NCBI GenBank assembly: GCA_964545875.1
Contig: CAZJHH010000002.1
Span: 248,001 to 312,000 of the forward strand
Direction of reading: 5' to 3'
Length of the DNA stretch: 64,000 bases
DNA from: DAIPKP01 sp964545875
GTDB taxonomy: Bacteria > Synergistota > Synergistia > Synergistales > Aminiphilaceae
In this document: in pieces, positions 23,675 through 32,790 of the stretch
Layout: the number at the start of each line of letters is the position of its first letter
How positions within the stretch are numbered: position 1 is the first letter of the stretch
Made by a program: the position numbers and the translations under genes
Notes under the pieces: generated by a model
Database searches by the model: none
Told to the model about the DNA's origin: nothing
The model's input: the letters and a program-made list of their open reading frames with translations, nothing else

Positions 23675-23809
23675 TTACACGGCCAAACGCGCTCGGCCTC
23701 TGCGTCTTCTGTTCTTCAGGATGCGCCTTCCGCTGGCAGATCGGGACCGCACGAGGAAGCCCATGGCCCGCTTCCGGCGCGTATTATGCGGCTGATATGT
23801 GCGCTTCAT
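23675..23809 (-). CDS. rpmH: 50S ribosomal protein L34
   Basis: The 44-residue protein is too short for most ORF scans. It starts MKRTYQPHNTRRKRAMGF, the L34 signature, and ends RRRRGRARLAV. GAGGAGGTG lies upstream of the ATG at normal spacing. It heads the conserved rpmH-rnpA-yidD-yidC-jag cluster. A promoter lies about 75-100 bases upstream. dnaA, often its divergent neighbour, is not present here; a dinG-like gene is upstream instead. Confidence 0.97.
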   Translation of the reverse strand: MKRTYQPHNTRRKRAMGFLVRSRSASGRRILKNRRRRGRARLAV

Positions 23810-23882
23810 TAAGAACACCTCCTCAACTTCAAGTTAGTATGGAAAGCACTTCCGAGATTCTTTCAGGAAGATCAACCGGGAT

Positions 23883-23911
23883 AATATAACACAGCCCCCG
23901 GTTTGGAGCAA
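23883..23911 (-). promoter_or_regulatory. Promoter of rpmH-rnpA
   Basis: TTGCTC (23911-23906), a 17-base spacer and TATATT (23888-23883) on the minus strand lie 74 bases before rpmH, between it and the dinG stop. Confidence 0.55.
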
Positions 23912-23942
23912 ACTTTTTGAGAGGAACTTTTGATGTCAGAAT

Positions 23943-25928
23943 CTATCTCTCCCTCTTCCGCATATCCGAAGAGAGCTTGAGATGCCGTACACGAACCCGG
24001 GGAAGAGCTTCCAGAATATGCCACTCCCTTCGCTGCACCACCCGACCATCGAGAATAACCACTCGCCCTTTGTCGAGATGAGAACGAACCAGCCTTCCCA
24101 CCGCCTGCTTCAGGAGCATAATTGCCCAGGGGAGAGTTTGCTCGGGAAAGGCCCTTTTACCCAATGCATCATTCTGGGCCTCCACAAGAGGATCCTTGGG
24201 ATGTGGAAAGGGAATGCGATCAATGATTACCTGAGTAAGTCCATCTCCGGGGATATCTACCCCCTCTCGAAAAGAAACGGTTCCCACAAGAACCGACGAG
24301 GCATCCTCCCGAAAGAGCCGGAGAAGCTCCGACCGGGGAAGATCGTCCTGCACAAGCACTCTGTAGGAACGGGGTTTTTCAAGGAGTTTTTCTTTAACGA
24401 TTCCGAGAAGTCTCCGGGAGCTTACCAAAAGCAGGGTGTGTCCTCGGTTATCTTCGATAAGGCGCTCGGCGGTGCGCGCAAGAGTATCGTCGTAAGAGGG
24501 GTCCACCACCCGGAGGCCCATGTCCACCACCCACAACTCCATCTGTTCTTTCAGGTTGAAGGGAGTGTCCACCACCAGGGTACGGTGAGGAATTAATCCC
24601 GTCTGCCTCTGCCAGTAATCGAAACGACCTTCCACGGCCAAGGTGGCGGAAGAGGCGATCATACAGCCTCCATGAGAATAGTCAAGCACTTGACGTATCC
24701 AGGGAGCGCAATCGGTAGGAACGCTCTGAAGGCTCCGTCCATCCCACCAGTAAGCCCATTCGGGATAATGGGACACATTGCAACACCAATCACCCTGTCG
24801 GGCAAGAGCGGAAGCCTCTTCAAGCCAAAGCAGCAAAGCCGCTACATCTTCTTCGGGATCTTCTCGGGAAAACCTCTCTTCCAGGGGACGCAGAAGATGA
24901 ACGATCCTCCCCATGCGTTCCTGAATATGGTTGCTCCGATTCTGGAGATCTTCCAAAGGTTTTTTGAAGGTTCGCGCCTTGCCGCATTTCCATAGCGCGG
25001 TTTCGAAAAGCCCTTCGAAGGCTTTCCTGAGCATTTCAAGCTCTTCCCGGAGATCTCCGGAGGGAAGATGCTCTTTCTCTGCACAATGCGCCAATTGCGT
25101 AAGTACTCCTGGAGCAAAAAGGCGGTTCATTTCATCCAGAGAAAGGGTTTTCGAGATGGAACTCCTGGCAGCCTCCATGAGATGATGGGCTTCGTCGCAG
25201 ATGAGAAAATCGAAGGGTACCGGAAAAGGCATTCCCGCCCCTAGGGTGTAGGCGAAAAAAAGATGGTAGTTCGCCACCACCACCGCGCTATCCAGAGCCC
25301 TTCGAAGAGCTTTCTGGACGAAGCACTGCTCCCATTCGGCGCAGCGTCTCCCGAGACATCCCCGGCTCTTGGCGGCGATTTTCAGCACTCCGGGATGCGA
25401 AGGAGGAAGTGAAAGCTCTTCGAGATCTCCCAAATCGGTTCGCTTTACCCAATCCAGAATCAGGGACGAAGCGCTTCCCCGATCTCCGGAAAAAGAGAGG
25501 ATTCCCTCGGTGCCGAGCTCCTTTGCCCGGGAGCGGCAGACATACCGGGATCGCCCTTTGAGCAGCGTATAGGGAAGATAGATGTCGAGGATATTCATCA
25601 GCTGGGGAAGATCTTTTTTCAGAAGCTGCTCCTGAAGAGGGATGCTTCCGGTGAGGACTAGAATTCTCTTTTTCTCCGTCTCTGCGCGCAGGAGAGCCGG
25701 AGCAAGAAGAGCGAAGCTCTTTCCCACCCCGGGGGGAGCCTCCGCCGCCAAAAGTCCTTCTTCGGCAGCACACATATCCCACACCGCCTGGGCAAGCTCT
25801 TGCTGAGGGGGTCTGGGGAAGTAACCCGTAAAATTCTTTGCGAAGGCTCCGGTATCGCCAAAAAGGGTGAACATTTCTTTCCCCGGGGCCTTTTCATGTG
25901 TTCTGGAAGGTTCGATGACAAACACCAT
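23943..25928 (-). CDS. dinG: ATP-dependent DNA helicase, DinG/XPD family
   Basis: The 661-residue superfamily 2 helicase has Walker A APPGVGKSFALL (about residue 65), DEAH box FLICDEAHHLM, and C-terminal motifs IIDRIPFPHPKDPL and LKQAVGRLVRSHLDKGRVVILDGR. Four Cys residues (YVCRSR, then CLGRRCAEWEQC) match the 4Fe-4S cluster domain of DinG/XPD enzymes. No N-terminal exonuclease domain is present, unlike the Bacillus form. It would unwind damaged or R-loop DNA. The start is uncertain: the ATG at 25928 has a weak ribosome site, and a second Met 18 codons later follows a purine-rich stretch. Confidence 0.9.
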   Translation of the reverse strand: MVFVIEPSRTHEKAPGKEMFTLFGDTGAFAKNFTGYFPRPPQQELAQAVWDMCAAEEGLLAAEAPPGVGKSFALLAPALLRAETEKKRILVLTGSIPLQEQLLKKDLPQLMNILDIYLPYTLLKGRSRYVCRSRAKELGTEGILSFSGDRGSASSLILDWVKRTDLGDLEELSLPPSHPGVLKIAAKSRGCLGRRCAEWEQCFVQKALRRALDSAVVVANYHLFFAYTLGAGMPFPVPFDFLICDEAHHLMEAARSSISKTLSLDEMNRLFAPGVLTQLAHCAEKEHLPSGDLREELEMLRKAFEGLFETALWKCGKARTFKKPLEDLQNRSNHIQERMGRIVHLLRPLEERFSREDPEEDVAALLLWLEEASALARQGDWCCNVSHYPEWAYWWDGRSLQSVPTDCAPWIRQVLDYSHGGCMIASSATLAVEGRFDYWQRQTGLIPHRTLVVDTPFNLKEQMELWVVDMGLRVVDPSYDDTLARTAERLIEDNRGHTLLLVSSRRLLGIVKEKLLEKPRSYRVLVQDDLPRSELLRLFREDASSVLVGTVSFREGVDIPGDGLTQVIIDRIPFPHPKDPLVEAQNDALGKRAFPEQTLPWAIMLLKQAVGRLVRSHLDKGRVVILDGRVVQRREWHILEALPRVRVRHLKLSSDMRKRER

Positions 25929-25990
25929 CCCGTAAAGAAGGTTCGAACATGTCCGGGGATTTACGTTTTCCCAAACCTTGTCATTATACC

Positions 25991-28213
25991 CTAGACTTCG
26001 TCCGAGCTATACCCGTCAAGCTCCCCGGAAGCGATCAGAAAAATCCAATCCGAAGAAAGAACGGAAAAATCTCCCGGAGGATTCACGAAAATCCGGCTTG
26101 CATAATGGTTTTGCCTTTCCACAGCCAGCACCAGCTCTCCCGCAGTTTTTTTCCGTTCCAGGAGAAGATCGGCGTAGGAAAGGTTGTCGAATTCTCGAGG
26201 AATCCGAACCTTGCGGAATTCGTTGCGGACATTCGATGTGAGGAGTTCGCTGATAACCCCTTCCAGGCCGGGAGTTACGATAAAATGCGCCGCTAAATGG
26301 CCTATGTATTTTTCTCGAACCACCACCTCGGATATTCCCTCGTCCCTGAGCAGCTGCTCTCTCCGAAGATCCTCCCGGATAAGCTCCACGATAAAGGTGG
26401 GCCTGGAATTTCCCGCCATGCGGCGCAGCGTGAGAGCTCCCAGAATACTTCTGGCATCACGATCCTGGTCTTTTCGAGAAATGGATTCATCGGCGAGAAA
26501 AATTACCGTGGAGGCTTCCGGAGCTCCTGCCTCTTTGAGTACCCCAGGCAAAGTCCAGTCTCCCCGGATAAAGTGAAGATCCCTGCACTCTTCGAGTTCT
26601 TTACGGGGATCGGCCTCCGCAACGAGAGTAAGGGTACCCTTTCGGGTATGCCTGTTGCAGTGAAGTTCATGCAGCAAAAGCGGAGCTCCCCTATTCCATC
26701 CACAAAGAACCACATGTCCCTCTCCGGAATTTTCTTTCTTTCCGAAGGGACGGGAAAATTCTTCCACTTCGGAATTGCGTCGCTCGATAACGATAAAATC
26801 ATCCTCTCCGGATATGCGATGTTCCGGATCGGGGTTTACAAGTACCTTTCCGGGATCTTCCCGAGAGACCAGAGCCAGGGGAAGGATGTCGTCGGTTTCT
26901 TTCAGATTTTTCAGTACCTCAAGATACGTGCGTCCCTCGTAACCAAGAGAGGAAATTCGGGTAAACTCGCATCCCCGTTGAGCCGTAAAGAGCTCGTCGA
27001 AAAAGGAAATCAATCCCGAAGCGTGGGCTCCATGAGCGAGAAGACGGGCAATGTAAGCTCTTCCTTCCAGAACATCTTCCACCCCTGCCATCTTGAGAAC
27101 CGCCACTTTCTCGGGAGTTTTTTCCAAAAGCTCCACGCAGGTTTGAATGTTCCCATCCCCCGATGCCTTTTCCAGAGTAAGTGCTGTAAGAATACTCCGG
27201 ACGTCTCTATCCTGATCTGAGCGGTCTTCTCCGTCATCCGCAAGTACCACCGCTCCCCGGGCATGGGCAAGGCGAACCTTTTCAAGAGTATCCGACACGG
27301 AGTAGTCCTCGGGATAAAAGAAAAAGCGCTTTCGATCCGAAAGGACGTCTCCGAGATCGGGCTCTTCCCTTTTAGTCACAAGAACCACCGCCACATCCCG
27401 GGCTTTTGTCATAAGCTCCCGTATCAAAGTTTTTCCCGAAGAATTCCAGCCGCAAAGAATAATGTGCCCCTGAATGCGATGCCGTTCCAGGCTTCCCACG
27501 TGAAATCCCGTGCGAAGCCTTTGAATTACCAGGGCGGAAACTACTCCGGTAAAAACCGCAAAGAGGGTAAATCCCCCGAGCATAACAAGGATGGTCACGA
27601 TCCGTCCTTCGGGAGTTACCGGATCCAGGGAAATAGGCTCCCCCGCCATGAGAGTAAAAATGCTGTACCAGAGGGCATCGGCAAAGCTTTTCACCTGGGG
27701 TTCCACCAAACGGATTCCCAGGGCTCCGAAGAAAAAGATCATGATTAGGGAAATAACGATCAGAAGGTTTTCCCGAAGCCCCTCACCGATATAATGGGCC
27801 ATGGATTCGCATTGTCGGGCCATGACGTTTCCCAGCCGCACCAGCCGCAGAAGGCGGATAAGCCGAATAAGCCGCAGGCGCTGCAATGCTTGAGGATGTA
27901 AGGTTCCCAAAAAGCCGAGTCCCCCGAGAACTCCGAGGAGGGAAGGGAAAACCGCCAGAGTATCCAAAAAAAGCCGCCAATCCCGATTTTCTTTTTTTTC
28001 GAACCCCCAGCGAAGAACCATTTCTATGCAGAAAAGTATATCCACCCCGAAAGAGAGGGAATACAGAAAGGAACTCCACCGGGGAGAAAGAGCGAAGGTG
28101 TCGATAAAAACGAGAGAAATGCTCAAAACGATGAAAAAGCCAAGTAGAACTTGGGTGATCGAAGCATCCAGAAAGGCCTGAACCCTGGGGCTGAAATCAG
28201 ATCGTAAGGACAT
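25991..28213 (-). CDS. Voltage-gated-like ion channel with two RCK (TrkA-N) domains and atypical pore filter
   Basis: The 740-residue protein has six membrane helices. The S4-like helix carries regularly spaced arginines (RLRLIRLIRLLRLVRLG, about 112-128), followed by a pore loop (ADALWYSIFTLMAGEP, about 178-193) and two tandem cytosolic RCK/TrkA-N domains beginning HIILCGWNSSG (about 250) and HVVLCGWNRGA (about 500). The layout is that of RCK-gated potassium channels. However, the TVGYG filter is replaced by MAGEPIS, while the following PVTPEGRIV is kept, so ion selectivity is unclear. The glycine motif of both RCK domains is degenerate (CGWN). I chose the ATG with AAGGAG 5 bases upstream, ten codons inside a longer TTG frame. 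Confidence 0.85.
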   Translation of the reverse strand: MSLRSDFSPRVQAFLDASITQVLLGFFIVLSISLVFIDTFALSPRWSSFLYSLSFGVDILFCIEMVLRWGFEKKENRDWRLFLDTLAVFPSLLGVLGGLGFLGTLHPQALQRLRLIRLIRLLRLVRLGNVMARQCESMAHYIGEGLRENLLIVISLIMIFFFGALGIRLVEPQVKSFADALWYSIFTLMAGEPISLDPVTPEGRIVTILVMLGGFTLFAVFTGVVSALVIQRLRTGFHVGSLERHRIQGHIILCGWNSSGKTLIRELMTKARDVAVVLVTKREEPDLGDVLSDRKRFFFYPEDYSVSDTLEKVRLAHARGAVVLADDGEDRSDQDRDVRSILTALTLEKASGDGNIQTCVELLEKTPEKVAVLKMAGVEDVLEGRAYIARLLAHGAHASGLISFFDELFTAQRGCEFTRISSLGYEGRTYLEVLKNLKETDDILPLALVSREDPGKVLVNPDPEHRISGEDDFIVIERRNSEVEEFSRPFGKKENSGEGHVVLCGWNRGAPLLLHELHCNRHTRKGTLTLVAEADPRKELEECRDLHFIRGDWTLPGVLKEAGAPEASTVIFLADESISRKDQDRDARSILGALTLRRMAGNSRPTFIVELIREDLRREQLLRDEGISEVVVREKYIGHLAAHFIVTPGLEGVISELLTSNVRNEFRKVRIPREFDNLSYADLLLERKKTAGELVLAVERQNHYASRIFVNPPGDFSVLSSDWIFLIASGELDGYSSDEV

Positions 28214-28328
28214 GGAAGCTCCTTTCAGAAAAGAACTTTTCAAAAGTACCAGAAAAATCTCTCGAAAAGCTCATCTCTTTTCTTTAACGCACCTTCACGC
28301 TTTCCTTTTTTATGGTAGAATGAGGAGG

Positions 28329-28357
28329 TTGCTTGATAAAAATAAGCATGTTAGAAT
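28329..28357 (+). promoter_or_regulatory. Promoter of rpsT
   Basis: TTGCTT (28329-28334), a 17-base spacer and TAGAAT (28352-28357), with TG two bases upstream of the -10, lie 35 bases before the rpsT start. Confidence 0.6.
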
Positions 28358-28391
28358 GACTTTTGCTCAAAGAAAAAGGAGGTGAAAAGGG

Positions 28392-28664
28392 GTGCCTAAT
28401 AAGAGATCCGCAGCAAAGCGCGCTCGTCAGGCCGAGAAAAATCGGCTTTATAACAAGTACTGGACCAGCAGAACCAAAACTGCCGCAAAGCGGTTGAAAG
28501 AAGCTGTTGATCAGGGGGACGCCGCCCTTGCCCAGAGTCGGCTTAATCAGGCCCAGGCTGTCGTGGATAAGGCGGTTGTGAAGGGTGTAATGCACAAGAA
28601 CACCGCCGCTCGCCGGAAGGCTGGTTTTGCCAAGCTTGCCAAGAGTCTGGCCGGTGAGGCATAG
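28392..28664 (+). CDS. rpsT: 30S ribosomal protein S20
   Basis: The 90-residue Lys/Arg/Ala-rich protein opens MPNKRSAAKRARQAEKNRLY and ends KNTAARRKAGFAKLAKSLAG, typical of S20. S20 binds the 5' domain of 16S rRNA. It starts with GTG after AAGGAGG. It is transcribed towards holA, its usual neighbour, and is followed by a terminator-like hairpin. Confidence 0.97.
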   Translation: MPNKRSAAKRARQAEKNRLYNKYWTSRTKTAAKRLKEAVDQGDAALAQSRLNQAQAVVDKAVVKGVMHKNTAARRKAGFAKLAKSLAGEA

Positions 28665-28749
28665 CCCACAAAAACCTCCTCCCTGCTTCGGTTTTCCGCT
28701 GTTGCGCCATGTGGCAGCGGCTCACGGCAGAACACGAAAGACACGAACG

Positions 28750-28797
28750 AAGGGATTCCGATATAAAGAGGGGATCCCTTTTTCGCTTTTTAACCTT
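28750..28797 (+). terminator. Probable terminator after rpsT
   Basis: AAGGGAT pairs with ATCCCTT (28774-28780) around a partly paired loop and is followed by TTTCGCTTTTT. It lies 85 bases after rpsT and runs into the 3' end of the convergent holA. Confidence 0.6.
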
Positions 28798-29755
28798 TCC
28801 TGTTTTGCCTTACTTCCGAAACTCTTCCGGAAGCGGCAAACAATTTCAAAAGCCCCATCTCAAGCCCCCTCCACCCCGGTCCTGTTCCAGCCTTTTCAGC
28901 GGCGCTCAAAAAAATAAGACACACCGCAAAATCGCAGAGAGATCTTTTAGAATATCTCTGGAGGAGCTCCCGACCCAAACGTTTCTGGTAGTTTCGAGCT
29001 CCAATGGATCGCAGTGCCTCTTCCTGGGCATCCCGGGAAGGATGAAGGGCCATATACATGCCCACCCGAATTCGATTGTACAGAGAGGTAAGGATAAAAA
29101 GAAAGGGCTGTCGTCTCGCCAGGTTCCGAAATCCTTCGAGAGCTTCGGGAACCTTGCCGTAACAGAGATCATCCAGGAAACGAAGCAGATCTTTCTCGCC
29201 TTCATCCACCGAAAGAGCAGATACCTCCTCAAGAGAAAGGGGGACATCGTAAAAAGCCAGGGAAAGCTTGCGGAGTTCTCCCCGAATTTCTTCGGCATCC
29301 TCGAATCGCTCGCTGATAAAGGCAAGAGCCTCGGGAGAAAGCATTACCCCCGCAGAGGAAGCGTTTCTGCGGATCCACTCGCTCCGTTCCCTCCCCCACC
29401 GAGGCATCTCCTCTCCCTTTCGAAAAACACAGCGCTCTTTCGCGGCGGCGGAGAAAAAAACTCCCCAATTCTTGGAATAGAGCAGGAGAAACACCGTATC
29501 TCCCGGAGACTCCTCGAGTTCCGAAACAAGGCTTTCGGGGAACTTGCCGAGCCTCTCCGCCCCCTCCACCAAAACATATGTCTTAGAGGAAAAAAGCCCC
29601 CGGGTAGATCCGGAAGCGAGAAGATCCCCCCAGGAAGATACTTCCTGCACGGTTCCTCCAGGTTCGTAACCCAGGCCTTCCAATCGTGAGCGCTCTTCCT
29701 GAAGAAGACGCCGCTGGGAAGTTCCAGCGGCGTCCAGAATTACGAGATGAGACAC
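28790..29755 (-). CDS. holA: DNA polymerase III delta subunit
   Basis: The 321-residue protein has the layout of HolA, the clamp-loader subunit that opens the sliding clamp. The N-terminal AAA+-like domain shows SWGDLLASGSTRGLFSSKTYVLVEGAERLG (no Walker A, as expected) and later RRNASSAGVMLSPEALAFISERFEDAEEIRGELRKL, a conserved delta-subunit region. A C-terminal helical collar domain follows. It begins three bases after the leuS stop and faces rpsT, a conserved arrangement. Sequence conservation in this family is low, but the neighbours support the call. Confidence 0.9.
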   Translation of the reverse strand: MSHLVILDAAGTSQRRLLQEERSRLEGLGYEPGGTVQEVSSWGDLLASGSTRGLFSSKTYVLVEGAERLGKFPESLVSELEESPGDTVFLLLYSKNWGVFFSAAAKERCVFRKGEEMPRWGRERSEWIRRNASSAGVMLSPEALAFISERFEDAEEIRGELRKLSLAFYDVPLSLEEVSALSVDEGEKDLLRFLDDLCYGKVPEALEGFRNLARRQPFLFILTSLYNRIRVGMYMALHPSRDAQEEALRSIGARNYQKRLGRELLQRYSKRSLCDFAVCLIFLSAAEKAGTGPGWRGLEMGLLKLFAASGRVSEVRQNRKG

Positions 29756-29758
29756 TGT

Positions 29759-32239
29759 TTATTTCACCACCACGTTGACAAGCTTGTCGGGCACTACGAT
29801 GATTTTGCGGATTTCCTTTCCCTCCAGCCTCTTCGCTACGGCTTCCGAGGAGAGCACCGCCTTTTCGAGATCCTCTTTCGAAAGTCCCGCCGCAAGCTCG
29901 AGCCGCTCCCGGACCTTACCGTTTTCCTGGTACACCACAGTAATGACGTCTTGTACCAGAGCATCCTCCTCATAGGAAGGCCATTCGGTAAGAGCAAGGC
30001 AGGGAGAATTTGCCAGCATTTCCCATAATTCTTCACAAATATGGGGAGAGAAGGGAGAAAGACAACGAAGAAGAGCTTCCACTCCTTCCCGCATAAGGTG
30101 CCACTCTTCGGAAGATTCCGGCGTATAACCTCCCAGGGCGTTGCTCAACTCCATAAGACGGGCCACGGCGGTATTGAACTGCCGCTCCTCTCCGATATCA
30201 TGCCCCACCTGCTTGATGGTGTAGTGGATAATCCGTTTCAGCTCCCGAGATTCCCGGGAAACGATCTTTTCGAGAGGCACGGCATCTCGGGAAACCTTGC
30301 AAAGAGGCTCGAGATTATCCTCCACCAGCCGCCAGACCCGCTTGAGAAAGCGATGGGCTCCCTCCACTCCCTGCTCGGACCAGTCGAGATCCTTCTCCGG
30401 AGGAGAGGCGAAGAGAATGAAGAGCCTGGCCGTATCGGCACCGTATTTTTTGATAATTTCATCGGGATCCACCACGTTCCCCAGGGATTTGGACATCTTG
30501 CGGCCGTCCTTGATCACCATTCCCTGAGTAAGAAGATTCTCGAAGGGCTCCCGAACGGAAAGATATCCCAGATCCGCGAGTACCTTGGTGAAAAAGCGGG
30601 CATAGATCAAGTGCAGACAGGCGTGCTCGATCCCTCCGATGTACTGATCCACGTTCATCCAGTAATCCGTATCTTCCTTGAGGAAAGGGGCCTGTTCCGT
30701 CCAGGGGGAGGCATAGCGCAGGAAATACCAGGAGGAACACATGAAGGTATCCATGGTATCCGTCTCTCGCCGAGCTTTGCCCTTGCACTTGGGACACTTG
30801 GTTTCCACCCAGCTCTCAAGCTGCGGCAGAGGGCTCTTGCCTCCCTCGAGAAGTTCTACATCCTGGGGAAGCAATACCGGGAGTTTCTCCTCCGGCACGG
30901 GAACCATACCGCACTTTTCGCAGTACACCACCGGAATGGGAGCTCCCCAGAAACGCTGCCGGGAAACGAGCCAATCCCGAAGGCGGTAGTTCACCTCCAG
31001 CTTTCCAAAACCCTTCTCCTCCGCCCAGGCGGCCATCCGGGGAATGGCTTCTTTGGTAGGCAGGCCGTCGAACTCCCGGGAATTCGTCTGGATACCGTCT
31101 TCCTCGTAGGCCTTTTCCATGCTCTTTCCATCCAGGGGAGATCCATCCGCCGGAGCGATAACCACCCGGACGGGGATATCATATTTCCGGGCGAACTCGA
31201 AGTCCCGCTGATCGTGGGCGGGAACTCCCATGATGGCCCCGGTGCCGTAATCCATGAGAATATAGTTGGCGATCCAGATGGGCACCTGCTCACCGTTTAC
31301 GGGGTTCGTGGCGTAGGCCCCGGTGAAGATTCCTTTCTTTTCGCCTCCCACGGCGGTACGCTCGATCTCGCTCTCCTGAGCGACCTGCTGCACGAAGGCG
31401 CGGATAGCCTCTCCCTGCTGGGATTCTTTTGCAAGAACCTCCACCAGGGGATGCTCCGGAGAAAGGGCAAGAAAGGTGACACCGAAAATCGTGTCGAACC
31501 GGGTGGTGAAGGTTTCCATGGGAGTGCCGTCCTTGAGAGCGAAGGAGAGCCGCACTCCTTCGGAGCGACCTATCCAGTTCTCCTGCATAATCCGTACCCG
31601 TTCGGGCCATCCCGGAAGCTTTTCCAGGTCATCCAGAAGTTCCTGGGCATATTTGGTGGTCTTGAAGAACCACTGTTCCAAAGCCTTCTTCTGCACCGCC
31701 GTGCCGCAGCGCCAGCAGTGGCCTCCGTCGATAACCTGCTCGTTGGCGAGCACCGTGGCGCAGTCCGGGCACCAGTTCACCGGAGCATGCTTCCGGTAGG
31801 CCAGGCCCTCCTTGAAGAACTGCAGGAAGATCCACTGGGTCCAGCGGTAGTAGTTGGGATTGCAGGTCTCTACTCGGCGGCGCCAGTCATAGCTGCACCC
31901 CATGCTCTTGAGCTGGCTGGTCATGTGCTCGATATTTTCCCAAGTCCACTTGTGGGGATGTACTCCATACTTGATGGCGGCGTTTTCCGCAGGAAGGCCG
32001 AAGGCGTCGAATCCCATGGGATGCAGCACGTTATACCCCTTCATCCAGAGATACCGGGAGAGTACATCTCCTATGGAATAGTTCCGCAGATGCCCCATGT
32101 GAAGGGCCCCGCTGGGATAAGGAAACATTTCGAGGCAGTAGAACTTTTCCTTGTCCTCATGGGACTCCACCTGGAAAACTCCTTCCTCTTCCCAGTAACG
32201 CTGCCATTTCTTTTCGATGTCGTTAAATGCATACCCCAC
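29759..32239 (-). CDS. leuS: Leucine--tRNA ligase
   Basis: The 826-residue class I synthetase has HMGH (in YPSGALHMGHLRNYSIGD, about residue 46) and KMSKSLGN (about residue 575). A zinc-site CPDC...CWRC pair lies near residues 160-180, and the CP1 editing domain contains TRFDTIFGVTFLALSPEHP and the MGVPAHDQRDFEFA loop. It charges tRNA-Leu and hydrolyses mischarged products. A good promoter lies 60-90 bases upstream, and holA follows in the same transcript. Confidence 0.98.
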   Translation of the reverse strand: MGYAFNDIEKKWQRYWEEEGVFQVESHEDKEKFYCLEMFPYPSGALHMGHLRNYSIGDVLSRYLWMKGYNVLHPMGFDAFGLPAENAAIKYGVHPHKWTWENIEHMTSQLKSMGCSYDWRRRVETCNPNYYRWTQWIFLQFFKEGLAYRKHAPVNWCPDCATVLANEQVIDGGHCWRCGTAVQKKALEQWFFKTTKYAQELLDDLEKLPGWPERVRIMQENWIGRSEGVRLSFALKDGTPMETFTTRFDTIFGVTFLALSPEHPLVEVLAKESQQGEAIRAFVQQVAQESEIERTAVGGEKKGIFTGAYATNPVNGEQVPIWIANYILMDYGTGAIMGVPAHDQRDFEFARKYDIPVRVVIAPADGSPLDGKSMEKAYEEDGIQTNSREFDGLPTKEAIPRMAAWAEEKGFGKLEVNYRLRDWLVSRQRFWGAPIPVVYCEKCGMVPVPEEKLPVLLPQDVELLEGGKSPLPQLESWVETKCPKCKGKARRETDTMDTFMCSSWYFLRYASPWTEQAPFLKEDTDYWMNVDQYIGGIEHACLHLIYARFFTKVLADLGYLSVREPFENLLTQGMVIKDGRKMSKSLGNVVDPDEIIKKYGADTARLFILFASPPEKDLDWSEQGVEGAHRFLKRVWRLVEDNLEPLCKVSRDAVPLEKIVSRESRELKRIIHYTIKQVGHDIGEERQFNTAVARLMELSNALGGYTPESSEEWHLMREGVEALLRCLSPFSPHICEELWEMLANSPCLALTEWPSYEEDALVQDVITVVYQENGKVRERLELAAGLSKEDLEKAVLSSEAVAKRLEGKEIRKIIVVPDKLVNVVVK

Positions 32240-32296
32240 GCCGAATTCCTCCTTATCGGGCGATTCTTCCGAAAGTGCAAATACAAAGTGCTCCTC

Positions 32297-32325
32297 ATTA
32301 TAGCCATGAAAAGAGGGAGATGCAA
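32297..32325 (-). promoter_or_regulatory. Promoter of leuS-holA
   Basis: TTGCAT (32325-32320), a 17-base spacer and a perfect TATAAT (32302-32297) lie 58 bases before leuS. The -35 box overlaps the end of the upstream hairpin. Confidence 0.75.
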
Positions 32326-32360
32326 AAGGACTTTCCTTCGACAGAAGAAAAGTCCTTTTG
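32323..32360 (-). terminator. Terminator-like hairpin after the pilus cluster
   Basis: CAAAAGGACTTT and AAAGTCCTTTTG form a perfect 12-bp stem with a 14-base loop. On the minus strand it ends in TTTTG. It lies 28 bases after the small exported-protein gene and probably ends the pil transcript. Confidence 0.75.
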
Positions 32361-32388
32361 TCATAGATTTTATTCCAACGCAGATGGA

Positions 32389-32730
32389 TTATTCTACAGA
32401 GGGCACCACTCTTACCGCTTTTCCTTCTTCCATAAAAACGATGACCGGGCGGTCCTTATACCTTTCCAGAAATTGCCGGGGAGAAAGCTCTTCTTCCTGG
32501 GGCCCCAAAAAGGAAGTTATGTTATACACCCAGGAAACCCTGTAAACGTCGTTGCCATAGAGGAGACGTATGTAGGGAGGTTCTGAAGAAATGTCAGAAA
32601 GTTTTCCGTATTGCTGCTCTGTAAGAACTACCTCAGGTGGTTTCTCTTCACAGAAACCAGCCTCCGGAAAAAGGGCAAAAACGATGATTGCCAAAAGAAA
32701 ATAAAGAACGTGCCGTTTTTTTCGTTCCAT
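32389..32730 (-). CDS. Small exported protein of unknown function
   Basis: The 113-residue protein has a clear signal peptide (MERKKRHVLYFLLAIIVFAL, cleavage probably near GFCEE) and a 90-residue acidic mature part with one Cys near its start. I recognise no domain. The ATG at 32730 follows AGAGG by 8 bases; a GTG three codons earlier overlaps that site. It lies 60 bases after pilY1 on the same strand and before a terminator, so it probably belongs to the pilus operon and may act in pilus assembly or adhesion. This is inference from context only. Confidence 0.75.
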   Translation of the reverse strand: MERKKRHVLYFLLAIIVFALFPEAGFCEEKPPEVVLTEQQYGKLSDISSEPPYIRLLYGNDVYRVSWVYNITSFLGPQEEELSPRQFLERYKDRPVIVFMEEGKAVRVVPSVE

Positions 32731-32790
32731 AAAAAACACCTCTCTTTAGAGCGCTGCATAAATGTTTTTAAAGAATTTCTTAAACTTTAA

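Noticed and set aside
30041..32545. 834-codon plus-strand ORF opposite leuS
   Set aside because: The antisense frame stays open because of the codon pattern of leuS. The translation is low-complexity His/Gly/Arg/Pro-rich with no fold signature.
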